Origin: DASVTR01 sp036387475
GTDB lineage: Bacteria; Acidobacteriota; Blastocatellia; Pyrinomonadales; Pyrinomonadaceae
DNA length: 64,000 nt
Direction: 5' to 3'
NCBI GenBank assembly: GCA_036387475.1
Contig: DASVTR010000016.1
Span: 62,001-126,000, forward strand
Shown: in pieces, positions 16,184-25,145 of the stretch
Layout: the number at the start of each line of letters is the position of its first letter
How positions within the stretch are numbered: position 1 is the first letter of the stretch
Notes under the pieces: generated by a model
Told to the model about the DNA's origin: nothing
Seen by the model: the letters and a program-made list of their open reading frames with translations, nothing else
The model's database searches: none
Position numbers and translations under genes: made by a program

Positions 16184-17671
16184 CTATTTGTAACTTCCCT
16201 CGCGGACGCCCAAAGCTCTCAGCAGCGCGCGTGCTTTCGTCAACGACTCTTCATATTCGAGCGAGGGGCGGCTATCGGCGACGATGCCGCCGCCCGTGTT
16301 GAAACGGGACACGCCGTCTGTGATGACCATTGTGCGAATCGCCACGTTTAAATCAATCGCCCCGTCGAAAGAGAAGTAGCCGATAGCGCCCATCGAAAGG
16401 CCGCGCGGTGCTGTCTCTATCTCGTCAATTATCTCCATCGCGCGAATCTTCGGCGCGCCCGTAATCGAGCCGCACGGAAACGCAGCGCGCAGGATACAGC
16501 CCGCCGTTACTTCCTCGCGCAATGCCCCGCGCACTTTCGAAACGAGATGAAAAAGCGTCGGGTGTTCCTGAACAGTAAACAACTCCGTCACGACCACAGA
16601 GCCGTAAAGGCAGACGCGCCCCAAATCGTTTCTCAGCAAGTCAACGATCATCACATTCTCGGCACGATCTTTTTCGCTCTCCGACAACTCCGCGCGCAGC
16701 CGCTCATCTTCCGCCGCGTTCACATCGCGCGGTCGTGTGCCCTTAATCGGCCATGCCTCTATTGTCCGCGTGCCGTTTTCTTCAAGCGAGACTCGCAAGA
16801 ATCGCTCCGGCGAAGCACTGACGACCGTGTCCTCGCGGCGGCGCAAGTAAGCTGCAAAGGAAGCCGGATGGTCGCGGCGCAAATTAAGAAAGACTCTCTC
16901 AGGGCTAAGCCGCGCGTCGAGCGCGACGCTGAACTGCTGCGTTAGATTGGCCTGATAAATGTCGCCCGCCGCGATGTGCTCTTTGATAAGCTCGACGGCT
17001 GTGCAGTATTGCTCGCGCGTAAAATTGGAGGCCACCGTGCTCTCAAAAACATTGACTGACGAAGCGTGAGATGCTGAGTCTTGATGAAAGATGAGCGAAG
17101 ACGCATCGCTCGCCCCGCTTTGTTCCCGCGCCTTTCTTTCAGCAGCGGCCCTTTTGATTGTCTCCCATGCTCGATTAAGAGGCTCAGGGCCAGCCACGCT
17201 GACAACTTCCGTCGTCGAGCGCGCATAGTCGTGTATGACGAGCGTGTCATAGAAAGCGAGTACAGCGTCCGGCTCTGCGTTTGTTGTCGCGGCTTGAGCG
17301 TGGCGGCGGGAGCGCAGCCGCTCTAGACTGTGTGCGAGTTCGTAAGCGAAGGTAGCGATGCACGCGCCGCTGGCGGGCCGCGACGAATCATCTGCGCGCG
17401 GCACACGATATTTCGCCAGCCGCTCGTCAAGCACAGAGAGCACGTCCGCTGATTCGACTTGATGAGCGCTCAGACCATCACGCTCGTAGACTTGCAGCCG
17501 TCCGCCGCGCGCTTCGATTGTCTCGAACGGGTCAAAGCCCGCTATCAGAAAGCGTGCGTCGTCCCCGCGCGCTCCGCCGCTATCGAGAATCTGCACGCGC
17601 CGCGACGCATCCAGCCGGAGCAGAGCACCAACCAGTTCATCCGCCGAAAGCTGAAGCTCACGCGCAAACAT
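16184..17671 (-). CDS. pabB: Aminodeoxychorismate/anthranilate synthase component I
   Basis: A protein of 495 residues from the ATG at 17669-17671 (MFARELQLSADE); upstream in-frame codons come from a heptad repeat and are probably not translated. The C-terminal chorismate-binding domain is complete: YCTAVELIKEHIAAGDIYQA, the substrate block IKGTRPR, ENVMIVDLLRNDLGRVC, and FPCGSITGAPKIRAMEIIDE. It converts chorismate with ammonia from a glutaminase subunit. The following pabC-like gene favours p-aminobenzoate over tryptophan synthesis. No glutaminase (pabA) gene is in the window. Confidence 0.88.
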   Translation of the reverse strand: MFARELQLSADELVGALLRLDASRRVQILDSGGARGDDARFLIAGFDPFETIEARGGRLQVYERDGLSAHQVESADVLSVLDERLAKYRVPRADDSSRPASGACIATFAYELAHSLERLRSRRHAQAATTNAEPDAVLAFYDTLVIHDYARSTTEVVSVAGPEPLNRAWETIKRAAAERKAREQSGASDASSLIFHQDSASHASSVNVFESTVASNFTREQYCTAVELIKEHIAAGDIYQANLTQQFSVALDARLSPERVFLNLRRDHPASFAAYLRRREDTVVSASPERFLRVSLEENGTRTIEAWPIKGTRPRDVNAAEDERLRAELSESEKDRAENVMIVDLLRNDLGRVCLYGSVVVTELFTVQEHPTLFHLVSKVRGALREEVTAGCILRAAFPCGSITGAPKIRAMEIIDEIETAPRGLSMGAIGYFSFDGAIDLNVAIRTMVITDGVSRFNTGGGIVADSRPSLEYEESLTKARALLRALGVREGSYK

Positions 17672-17676
17672 AAGAA

Positions 17677-17762
17677 GAACGATGAACTCGGAACGATGAA
17701 CGATGAATGAAAAGGCAAAACCATCTGTCTTCAATTCATCGTTCCGCGTTCATCGTTCATCC
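17677..17762. repeat. Heptad inverted repeat (GAACGAT type)
   Basis: Left arm heptads: GAACGAT, GAACTCG, GAACGAT, GAACGAT, GAATGAA. The right arm (17729-17762) read on the minus strand gives CGATGAA, CGCGGAA, CGATGAA. It fills the gap between pabB and the next gene. A related element is at 57673-57762. Confidence 0.8.
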
Positions 17763-17767
17763 TTTTG

Positions 17768-18262
17768 TTAATAGTCGTCCGTGCCGGTCAGTTCTTTTTC
17801 CATGCGGTCTGCGACGAGAAGGACGCTCTTGATGGCGAGCCGGAGCGTCTCTGCATCCGAGTTGGCGGCAATCTGGACGGCGAAGAGGGCTAAGTATTTC
17901 TGGCCGTTATTATGTATCTCGACGCGCCACGCGCCGAACTTCACTTCGCCGTTTTCCCGCAGCAGGCGATTGGCGACAGCCGCCGAGAGCGGCCCCGTCG
18001 AGAGATAGGCCGGAGACAGGACTTCGCGAATTTCCAGAGAGCTATATTGCTGTGTGTTGGAATTGACATAGACGAGTTGGCTGCGCCCATCTTCGGTTTT
18101 AATCGGAATCAGCTTGTAGTCGCCGCTGGCGGTCAGTTCGTATTTATAGCCGATCTGGTCTAGCAGCACTTTGACGCGCGGGTCGCCCGCCTTACGCGCG
18201 CTACCCGTTTGGGCCAACGCAGACTCCGCACAGAAGAGAACGCAGGCAAGAGCAAGAATCAT
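17768..18262 (-). CDS. Exported hypothetical protein
   Basis: A protein of 164 residues from the ATG at 18260-18262, chosen because it places a signal peptide (MILALACVLFCAESALAQ) at the N-terminus; a longer frame starts at 18319. The mature part has alternating strands and helices (YKYELTASGDYKLIPIKTED, SLEIREVLSPAYLSTGPLS, GAWRVEIHNNGQKYLALFAV) reminiscent of the YbjN/chaperone-like fold, but I do not recognise the family with confidence. It lies between pabB and purL on the same strand, 75 bp downstream of purL. Confidence 0.7.
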   Translation of the reverse strand: MILALACVLFCAESALAQTGSARKAGDPRVKVLLDQIGYKYELTASGDYKLIPIKTEDGRSQLVYVNSNTQQYSSLEIREVLSPAYLSTGPLSAAVANRLLRENGEVKFGAWRVEIHNNGQKYLALFAVQIAANSDAETLRLAIKSVLLVADRMEKELTGTDDY

Positions 18263-18337
18263 GGATAAGGGACGAGGGATGAAGGAATAATTATTCAACT
18301 TGAACGCACAAGCTTTCATCCTTGCCGCCTTCCTACT

Positions 18338-20689
18338 TCATCCTTGCAACTCAGCGCCGAGCGATGAGCGCCATGCTCTTTCAAGCTCGCCCGTGCTGAG
18401 GCTGATTAACTCTTCGCCGCCCGCCGTGATGCGTAGCTGGTCAGCAGTGACACGGCCCAGCAAGCTAAACGGGCAATTCGCGCTCTCGGCAATCTCTTTT
18501 ATCTGGCCGAGCAGCGCTTCGTTGAAGCTGATGATGATGCGCGAGGGGGATTCGCTAAAGAGATGCGCAGTGCTCGAAAGCGCACCCGGCAATTCAACGT
18601 CAGCGCCGAGACTTGGACGATTGAGCGTGGAGAAGCATGATTCGGCGAGCGCCACCGCCAGCCCGCCGTCCGCGCAATCATGCGCCGAAGCGAGCAGCCC
18701 CGCTTCGGCTGCACGCAAGCACGCGTCCTGCACCGCACGCTCGCGTTCCAGATCGAGCGCGGGCACACGTCCCTCACGAATCATCTCGGCGATATTGCGT
18801 TCTTCGACGACGACGCGGTACTCGCTCAACGAAAGATCGTCTCCGGTTGTGCCGAGTAGCGCGATTAAATCTCCCGAAGATTTGAAGCCGGGTTGAATCA
18901 CGCGCCGCACATCGTTAACGAGTCCGACCATGCCGATGACGGGTGTGGGCAGGATTCCACGCCCCTCCGTCTCGTTGTAAAAGGAGACGTTGCCGGAGAC
19001 GACAGGCGTTTGAAACGCGCGGCAGGCTTCGGCCATTCCGTCAATCACTTCGGAGAAAGACCACATCACTTCGGCGCGTTCGGGTGAAGCGAAGTTAAGG
19101 CAGTTGGTAATCGCCAGGGGACGCGCGCCGACGCACACGACGTTGCGCGCCGACTCGGCGACAATCAATCGTGCGCCCTCGCGCGGATTCGCGGCGCAAT
19201 AGCGACCGTTGCCGTCGAGCGTCATCGCCAGCGCGCGGCGCGTCTCTTTAATCCGCACGACAGCCGCGTCCGCCCCAGGCAGCACAGCCGTATTAGTCCT
19301 CACCATGTGGTCATACTGCCTGTAGACCCACTGTTTCGACGCGAGGTTGGGCGATGCGATTAATCTCAACAACGCATCGTTAAAAAATCTGGAGTCCGGA
19401 CTCTGGAGTCTGGAGTCAGAAGACTCCGAATTGGAGTCTGCAATGTTGAGATTCGAGTTTTGAGATTTAAGATTTAAGGTTTGAGATTGAACGTTTGAGT
19501 CAACAACTACTTCTTGTTTTGACTCCAGACTCCGGACTCCGAACTCAGGACTCTTCATCGGTCGCTCGTAGCGCGGCGCTTCGTCCGTCAGGGCGACGAC
19601 GGGGATGTCTGCGACCGTCTCGCCGTCGTGAATAACGCGCATGTGTCCGCCTTCGCGGACGCGACCGATGACAACGGCATCCAGGTCCCACTTACGAAAG
19701 ATGTCCATTACCTCGCGCTCGCGGCCCGAATGCGCGACGATTAACATGCGCTCCTGCGATTCGGAGAGCAGCATCTCGTAGGCCGTCATGCCCTCTTCGC
19801 GCTGCGGGACGAGCGAGAGATCAAGCTCGATGCCCGTTCCGGCACGCGCCGCCATCTCGCACGAAGACGAAGTGAGGCCAGCCGCGCCCATGTCCTGTAT
19901 GCCCGCGACTGCTCCGCTCCGCATCGCTTCGAGGCACGCTTCCAGAAGCAGCTTTTCCAGAAAGGGGTCGCCGACCTGCACGGTCGGGCGCTTCTCCAAA
20001 GCTTCTTCGTCAAACTCTGCCGAAGCCATCGTCGCGCCATGTATGCCGTCGCGGCCCGTCTTCGCGCCGACGTAGAGGACAGGATTGCCGACGCCTGTTG
20101 CTTTGCCGAAAAAGATTTGATCCTGCCGGACGAGTCCGAGCGCAAAGGCGTTGACGAGCGGGTTCAAAGCATAAGCATCGTCAAAGGAGACTTCGCCGCC
20201 GATTGTTGCGACGCCAAAAGCGTTGCCGTAATGCGCGATGCCTGCGACGACGCCCGCCAGCAGCGCTCTGTTGCGTCGCCCGTGCTGCGGATGCGAGAGC
20301 GTGCCGAAGCGTAAACTATTCATGGCGGCGATGGGCCGCGCGCCCATCGTAAAGATGTCGCGCAGGATGCCGCCGACGCCCGTCGCAGCACCCTGAAACG
20401 GCTCTATAAACGATGGATGATTATGAGATTCGACCTTGAAGGCGGCGCACCAGCCGTCGCCTATATCAACGACTCCGGCGTTTTCACCCGGCGGCACAAT
20501 CACACGCTCGCCCGTCGTTGGCAGCCGCTTGAGGTGTACGCGCGATGATTTATAAGAGCAATGCTCCGACCACATCACAGAGAAGATGCCAAGCTCTGCG
20601 AACGTCGGCTCGCGCCCCAATAGCTCTTTAATGCGCGCGAATTCGCCTGCGGTGAGATTGTGTGCGGCAATTGTCTCGGCAGTAATCAT
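18338..20689 (-). CDS. purL: Phosphoribosylformylglycinamidine synthase II with in-frame repeat insert
   Basis: A protein of 783 residues, about 40-45 longer than typical small PurL. Conserved blocks: MWSEHCSYKSS, VESHNHPSFIEPFQGAATGV (catalytic/ATP region), GIQDMGAAGLTSSSCEMA, and C-terminal ALAITNCLNF and AHDCADGGLAVALAES. It makes FGAM from FGAR, ATP and PurQ-derived ammonia, with PurS as the bridge; purS and purQ are at 28-29.5 kb. Residues about 380-430 (a Ser/Asn/Gln-rich stretch) are encoded by heptad repeats at 19391-19554 and look like an insertion at a linker before FNDALLRLIASPN. The frame stays open through it, so the protein is probably functional. Confidence 0.95.
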   Translation of the reverse strand: MITAETIAAHNLTAGEFARIKELLGREPTFAELGIFSVMWSEHCSYKSSRVHLKRLPTTGERVIVPPGENAGVVDIGDGWCAAFKVESHNHPSFIEPFQGAATGVGGILRDIFTMGARPIAAMNSLRFGTLSHPQHGRRNRALLAGVVAGIAHYGNAFGVATIGGEVSFDDAYALNPLVNAFALGLVRQDQIFFGKATGVGNPVLYVGAKTGRDGIHGATMASAEFDEEALEKRPTVQVGDPFLEKLLLEACLEAMRSGAVAGIQDMGAAGLTSSSCEMAARAGTGIELDLSLVPQREEGMTAYEMLLSESQERMLIVAHSGREREVMDIFRKWDLDAVVIGRVREGGHMRVIHDGETVADIPVVALTDEAPRYERPMKSPEFGVRSLESKQEVVVDSNVQSQTLNLKSQNSNLNIADSNSESSDSRLQSPDSRFFNDALLRLIASPNLASKQWVYRQYDHMVRTNTAVLPGADAAVVRIKETRRALAMTLDGNGRYCAANPREGARLIVAESARNVVCVGARPLAITNCLNFASPERAEVMWSFSEVIDGMAEACRAFQTPVVSGNVSFYNETEGRGILPTPVIGMVGLVNDVRRVIQPGFKSSGDLIALLGTTGDDLSLSEYRVVVEERNIAEMIREGRVPALDLERERAVQDACLRAAEAGLLASAHDCADGGLAVALAESCFSTLNRPSLGADVELPGALSSTAHLFSESPSRIIISFNEALLGQIKEIAESANCPFSLLGRVTADQLRITAGGEELISLSTGELERAWRSSLGAELQG
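19391..19554. repeat. Heptad repeat element inside purL
   Basis: GGAGTCC, GGACTCT, GGAGTCT, GGAGTCA, then after a spacer a run of degenerate GAGATTT heptads (GAGATTC, GAGTTTT, GAGATTT, AAGATTT, AAGGTTT, GAGATTG), then GACTCCA, GACTCCG, GACTCCG on the far side. It is an inverted repeat about 165 bp long with a second heptad type nested in the middle, kept in frame in the coding sequence. Confidence 0.8.
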
Positions 20690-20696
20690 AAGAACA

Positions 20697-20788
20697 GTTT
20701 TGAGTTTTCAGTTTTCAGTTTTCAGTTAAGAATGCTGGCGCGTATATCGTCGTTTAACTCAAAACTGAAAACTGAAAACTGAAAACTA
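20697..20788. repeat. Heptad inverted repeat (GTTTTCA type)
   Basis: Left arm: GTTTTGA, then three GTTTTCA units and GTTAAGA. Right arm from 20753: AACTCAA followed by tandem AACTGAA/TGAAAAC units. It occupies the whole gap between purL and the TlpA-like gene and touches the latter's stop codon. Confidence 0.85.
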
Positions 20789-21406
20789 TTTCATCACTTT
20801 TTCCAGTTCGGCGCGTAGCTCTTCGGGTTTGATGGGGCCGAGGTGTTTGTAGACGACCTGCCCTGCGGCGTTGAGCAGAAAAGTAGCGGGCATGCCGCCA
20901 GCCCATTCGGGGTCAACCGCGCTAATGGCCTCGTTCGGTTCGCTTGCGTTTAGGAGAAAGGCTAGCATCTGTGCGCGCATGCGCCGCAGAAAGCGCGGCA
21001 CTTCCCCCTTAATCTCCGACGGGTCGTCCAAGGATACGATGACGAAATCCAGATTGCGCGTCTTATAGTCTTTATCAATCCGCACGAGGTCTGGAAATTC
21101 TTCGCGGCAGGGATTGCACCAAGTCGCCCAGAAGTTAATGAGCAATGGACGCGGCTGTGCAGTATCGCGCCTGAGAATGTTCTTCAAGCCTTCGGCGTCA
21201 ATCTCGTGCACGACGGGCAGCGGCGCGCGCCGCCTGCGTTTTTGTTTCTTGCGCGCACGCTGAGACAGCATCAGGCTCTTGCCGGAGGCTAACGACGCGC
21301 CCTGCCTTTCGATTGCAGCGACTTGTCCTGATGCCTGCCGCAATTCAAAAACGCAAGCGAGCGCGAAGGCGCAAGTTGCGCACGCCAGTAAACGTGTGAG
21401 TTTCAT
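20786..21406 (-). CDS. Exported TlpA-like thioredoxin-fold protein
   Basis: A protein of 206 residues from the ATG at 21404-21406, which opens a signal peptide (LLACATCAFALACVFELRQ); the longer frame from 21547 overlaps the preceding gene. After a basic patch (RARKKQKRRRR) residues about 70-205 form a thioredoxin fold with active site WATWCNPCREEF (CxxC) and the cis-Pro region GGMPATFLLN. TlpA/ResA-type proteins reduce periplasmic disulfides, for example in cytochrome c maturation. It follows the redoxin gene on the same strand with a 10-bp gap, suggesting an operon. Confidence 0.88.
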   Translation of the reverse strand: MKLTRLLACATCAFALACVFELRQASGQVAAIERQGASLASGKSLMLSQRARKKQKRRRRAPLPVVHEIDAEGLKNILRRDTAQPRPLLINFWATWCNPCREEFPDLVRIDKDYKTRNLDFVIVSLDDPSEIKGEVPRFLRRMRAQMLAFLLNASEPNEAISAVDPEWAGGMPATFLLNAAGQVVYKHLGPIKPEELRAELEKVMK

Positions 21407-21416
21407 TCCGCCCCTC

Positions 21417-22043
21417 TCAACTGCGTTTGATCGAGCAACCGAAGGCGCGGACGAAGGAGTTGGCGACGGGCTTGCCGTCGAGCGTCGCGTCAATAGCGTC
21501 GCGCAGATCGTTGGCGCTGATGGTCTTGCCGCTGCGTGAATTATCAATGCGCCCGCGATAGACGAGCTTGTTATTAGCGTCGAGGAAAAAGACTTCGGGC
21601 GTGTTCGTCGCGCCGAGTTGGTCGGCCACCTTGTTGCCCTTGTCTTTGAGAATCATGAAGGTCAGATTGTTCTGGGCGGCGTGAGCTTTAATATCATCTG
21701 CGGATTCGGTCGAGTTGGCGTTGATGCCGACAACCGAAACGCCGCGCGCTTTGTAGTCCTGCGCCAGCTTTTCCATCCGCTCGTTATAAGCATTAGAGAC
21801 GGGGCACTGCGTCGAGACGAAGATTAAGACCGTCCCGTTTTTACCTTTCAGAGACATCAGCGAATGTTTCTTGCCGCTTGTGTCGGAGAGCGTGAAATCT
21901 GCGATTGGCTGACCAATTTCAGCGCCGCCCACGCCCATGCCTGTGCCTTGTCCAGTGCCCGCGCCCGTCTGCGCCAGCGCCGTACTTGTAGTAAAGATAA
22001 AAGAGAGTGCGAGCGTGAGGACGAATGCGTAAAGCTTTTTCAT
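21417..22043 (-). CDS. Exported redoxin-family protein (AhpC/TSA-like)
   Basis: A protein of 208 residues. Signal peptide MKKLYAFVLTLALSFIFTTS ending TALAQ, then a Gly-rich linker (TGAGTGQGTGMGVGG). Thioredoxin fold follows: IGQPIADFTLSDTSGKKHSL, active-site VSTQCPVSNAYNERM (one Cys, so CxxS rather than CxxC), and TPEVFFLDANNKLVYRGRID. The single-Cys site is typical of this redoxin subfamily. ATG at 22041-22043 with AAGGAG. Forms a probable two-gene unit with the TlpA-like protein. Substrate unknown. Confidence 0.88.
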   Translation of the reverse strand: MKKLYAFVLTLALSFIFTTSTALAQTGAGTGQGTGMGVGGAEIGQPIADFTLSDTSGKKHSLMSLKGKNGTVLIFVSTQCPVSNAYNERMEKLAQDYKARGVSVVGINANSTESADDIKAHAAQNNLTFMILKDKGNKVADQLGATNTPEVFFLDANNKLVYRGRIDNSRSGKTISANDLRDAIDATLDGKPVANSFVRAFGCSIKRS

Positions 22044-22093
22044 AGTTTGCGACTAACTCCTTTCAGGGTCTAACGGAAGAAAGCAAGAATACA

Positions 22094-22142
22094 GTGACAA
22101 GTGGCGAGTGACAAGTGACGAGTTAATGATGAATAATGAATG
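22094..22142. repeat. Heptad tandem repeat, single arm (GTGACAA type)
   Basis: GTGACAA, GTGGCGA, GTGACAA, GTGACGA, GTTAATG, then ATGAATA and ATGAATG. No opposing arm is seen. The upstream candidate start codon of the Mrr-STAND gene (22136) lies inside it. Confidence 0.7.
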
Positions 22143-25108
22143 CAGGCCCGGTTTTAAAGACTCTTCCTCCGTCATGTGCGAGTAAACCATCGTCCGATAC
22201 GATGAAAAAGCCAAGCCTGACGAAAACCAATCATCCGCTGCCCTTCGGCGTCTTATCGCCGGAGCAGTTCGAGACTTTATGTTTGTGGTTAGTCGAACGC
22301 GAAGGCTACCTGCGCCCGGAACATCTGGGCGCAGCGGGAAGCGAACAGGGCCGCGATGTCATCGCTTATCGCGCAACTGACACGGGCGAGCAACTCTGGT
22401 ATTTTCAGTGCAAGCGTTACCAGACAATTGGCAGCGCGACGCTTATCGAAGAAATCAAGAAATACAACAAGCTGGTCATCGCCGACCCGTCAAAAAAGCC
22501 TTTCGGCATTGTTTTCGTCACCAACGCAACGCTCTCTGCCGATGCCCGCCAAAAGGTGCGGAAGTTTTGCGGCGAACACGGTTACGCCTGTGAATTCTGG
22601 GCGCGCACCGAGCTTGATCTGCTCGTCAAAAAGCACGAGGACATCGTCGCGGAATTCTTCAACCTCAAGTCAGCAGCATCAAAAAAAGTAACCCGTATTA
22701 AATCCACAGAAAGTCGCAACATCATCATTCATGGCGATGCGACCGGAGTCACAATCAACACGGGCAATAGCACGACGCCCGGCCCGCAAGCTACAACGCC
22801 GCCACTGTCCCGCGACAAAATCTCCATCGCACGCTTGCCCACGAGTGGCCCAGACCTCTTTGGCCGCGACAAAGAATTGCAACTCCTGGACGACGCCTGG
22901 GCCAATCCCAACACAAACATTATCAGCTTCGTCGCCTGGGGCGGCGTAGGCAAAACGGCGCTGGTCAATCACTGGCTCAAGCAACGCATGGCGCGCGACA
23001 ATTATCGCGGCGCAGAACGCATCTACGGCTGGTCGTTCTATAGTCAGGGTACAAGCGAACGCGCCGCCTCCGCCGACCTCTTCATTGACCAGGCGTTGCG
23101 CTGGTTCGGTGGTGATGAGTTAGCCGATAGGCTTGCCACTGCCTCGCCATGGGACAAAGGCGAACGCCTCGCGCAACTCATCCGTCAAACGCGCACACTA
23201 CTCGTTCTCGACGGACTCGAACCGCTCCAACATCCGCCAGGGCCGCAGGAAGGACGATTGAAGGATGCGGCGTTGCAAGCGCTCCTTGTTGAGTTGGCGG
23301 CACAGCAAACGGGGCTGTGCGTAATCTCTACGCGCGAGCGAATCGGCGATCTGGTCGAATTTGAAAACGGCACGGTCATCCAACACGAGCTTGAGCACTT
23401 GTCGCCGCAAGCAGGCGCGCAGATTCTTCGAGCGTTGAACGTAAAAGGCGATGATGAAGAATTAGAAGAAGCAGCAAAAGAATTCGGCGGGCACGCTTTC
23501 TCACTGACCTTATTGGGCAGTTATCTGGATGAAGTGTTGCGCGGGGACATCCGACGGCGTAAAGAAATTGAGAATCTGTTTGATGACACGCGGCACGGCA
23601 ACAATGCGCAGAAGATGATTGCTGCCTATGAAAAGTGGCTAGGCGAAGGAGTCGAACTGTCCGTGCTACGCTTGCTGGGGCTGTTTGACCGTCCCGCCGA
23701 AGCAGCAAGCATCGCCGTCCTGCGCACTGCTCCCGCGATTCTGGGGCTGACCGAAGCGTTGCAGAATTTGAAAGAGCAACGATGGCAACAGGCGTTAGCA
23801 AAGCTGCGCCGCATCAAGCTGCTAGGCGCGGCATCAGCGAATGAGCCTGACACGCTGGATGCGCACCCGCTGGTGCGCGAGCATTTCCGGCAGCAACTCA
23901 AACGCGAGCGCCTCGACACCTGGCGCGAAGCAAACAACCGTCTCTACGAACACCTCAAGCGAACGGCTAAAGAATTCCCTGATACGGTGGAGGAGATGTC
24001 TCCGCTCTATGCTGCAGTATCGCACGGTTGTGCAGCGGGCAGGCATCATGAAGTGTTGAATGAGATCTACTGGATGAGAATTCAGAGAGGGAGAGAGCAT
24101 TTCAATTGGAAAAAGCTTGGCTCATTTGGCGCTGAACTGGCGGTACTGTCCGGCTTCTTTGAAATATTATGGGAACAACCGATAGCAGGATTAACGGATA
24201 ATGCTAAAGCGTTTGTGCTAAATATGGCAGGCTTTGCCCTGCGCGCTCTGGGACGATTGCAGGAAGCGGCGCAGCCGATGCAAGCGGGATTGAAGACGAG
24301 GGTCGCAGGCGAGACTTGGGAAAACGCTGCCGCAAGTGCCAGCAACCTCAGCGAACTTTACTCGACCATTGGCGACTTGCCGCAGGCGCTCACTTTTGCC
24401 GAGCAAAGCGTGGAATTAGCGGATCGCAGCGGTGACGAGTTTCAACGAATGAGCAAACGAACAACGCTGGCTAATGCGCTACATCAGAGGGGGCGCGCCG
24501 AGGAAGCCATCGCCACTTTTCGAGAAGCCGAAGAGATGCAACGACAGCGACAGCCTGAATACCCGCTTCTCTATTCATTACAAGGATTTCAGTACTGTGA
24601 TCTGCTGCTCAGTCATGGGCAGGTTCAGGAAGTGAAAGATCGCGCTGCTCGAACACTTGAATGGGCAAAAGAACATGGGGGGCTTCTCAGCAACGCACTA
24701 GACAACCTTTCACTGGGGTGTGCATTGCTGCTCGAAGCGCAACAGATGGACGCGGGCGTTACCATGCAGGCAGACGAATTTTTGCAACGCGCTGTGGATG
24801 GGCTGCGACAAGCAGGGATGATGGATGAATTACCGCGCGGACTGCTTGCACGCGCAGCATTGCACCAGTTCAGAGGCGATTACAAGCGGGCCGAGCGTGA
24901 TCTGGCCGAAGTGTTGCGCATCGCCACGCGGGGCGGGATGGGTTTGTATCTCGCTGATTATCATCTGGAATCTGCGCGGCTTCATCTGGCGCAAGGCAAT
25001 TTGGACAAAGCCCGCGAGCATTGGGAGACTGCCAGAGAGATGATTGAGCGCATGGGATACCATCGGCGGGATGGCGAAGTTGATGAGATTGAGCAGCAGC
25101 TAGGGTGA
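22136..25108 (+). CDS. Mrr nuclease-STAND NTPase-TPR protein
   Basis: Up to 990 residues; the ATG at 22202 is an alternative start because 22136 lies in a repeat. Residues about 38-165: Mrr-type restriction endonuclease domain (LSPEQFETLCLWLVEREGY, catalytic D in GRDVIAY, Q-x-K in YFQCKRYQ). Residues about 195-212: beta motif IIIHGDATGVTINTGN, a linker common in such NTPases. Residues about 240-560: NB-ARC/STAND ATPase with Walker A GGVGKTAL (near 268), Walker B LLVLDGLE (near 355), ISTRE sensor and GHAFSLTLLG. Residues about 690-985: TPR repeats. This is the effector-NTPase-sensor plan of Avs/NLR-like antiviral proteins: the TPRs would sense, the nuclease would cut DNA. Role inferred from architecture; solo gene. 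Confidence 0.85.
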   Translation: MNAGPVLKTLPPSCASKPSSDTMKKPSLTKTNHPLPFGVLSPEQFETLCLWLVEREGYLRPEHLGAAGSEQGRDVIAYRATDTGEQLWYFQCKRYQTIGSATLIEEIKKYNKLVIADPSKKPFGIVFVTNATLSADARQKVRKFCGEHGYACEFWARTELDLLVKKHEDIVAEFFNLKSAASKKVTRIKSTESRNIIIHGDATGVTINTGNSTTPGPQATTPPLSRDKISIARLPTSGPDLFGRDKELQLLDDAWANPNTNIISFVAWGGVGKTALVNHWLKQRMARDNYRGAERIYGWSFYSQGTSERAASADLFIDQALRWFGGDELADRLATASPWDKGERLAQLIRQTRTLLVLDGLEPLQHPPGPQEGRLKDAALQALLVELAAQQTGLCVISTRERIGDLVEFENGTVIQHELEHLSPQAGAQILRALNVKGDDEELEEAAKEFGGHAFSLTLLGSYLDEVLRGDIRRRKEIENLFDDTRHGNNAQKMIAAYEKWLGEGVELSVLRLLGLFDRPAEAASIAVLRTAPAILGLTEALQNLKEQRWQQALAKLRRIKLLGAASANEPDTLDAHPLVREHFRQQLKRERLDTWREANNRLYEHLKRTAKEFPDTVEEMSPLYAAVSHGCAAGRHHEVLNEIYWMRIQRGREHFNWKKLGSFGAELAVLSGFFEILWEQPIAGLTDNAKAFVLNMAGFALRALGRLQEAAQPMQAGLKTRVAGETWENAAASASNLSELYSTIGDLPQALTFAEQSVELADRSGDEFQRMSKRTTLANALHQRGRAEEAIATFREAEEMQRQRQPEYPLLYSLQGFQYCDLLLSHGQVQEVKDRAARTLEWAKEHGGLLSNALDNLSLGCALLLEAQQMDAGVTMQADEFLQRAVDGLRQAGMMDELPRGLLARAALHQFRGDYKRAERDLAEVLRIATRGGMGLYLADYHLESARLHLAQGNLDKAREHWETAREMIERMGYHRRDGEVDEIEQQLG

Positions 25109-25145
25109 GTAAATAGCAATAGATTGTCAGAGATGAGGGGCTACT

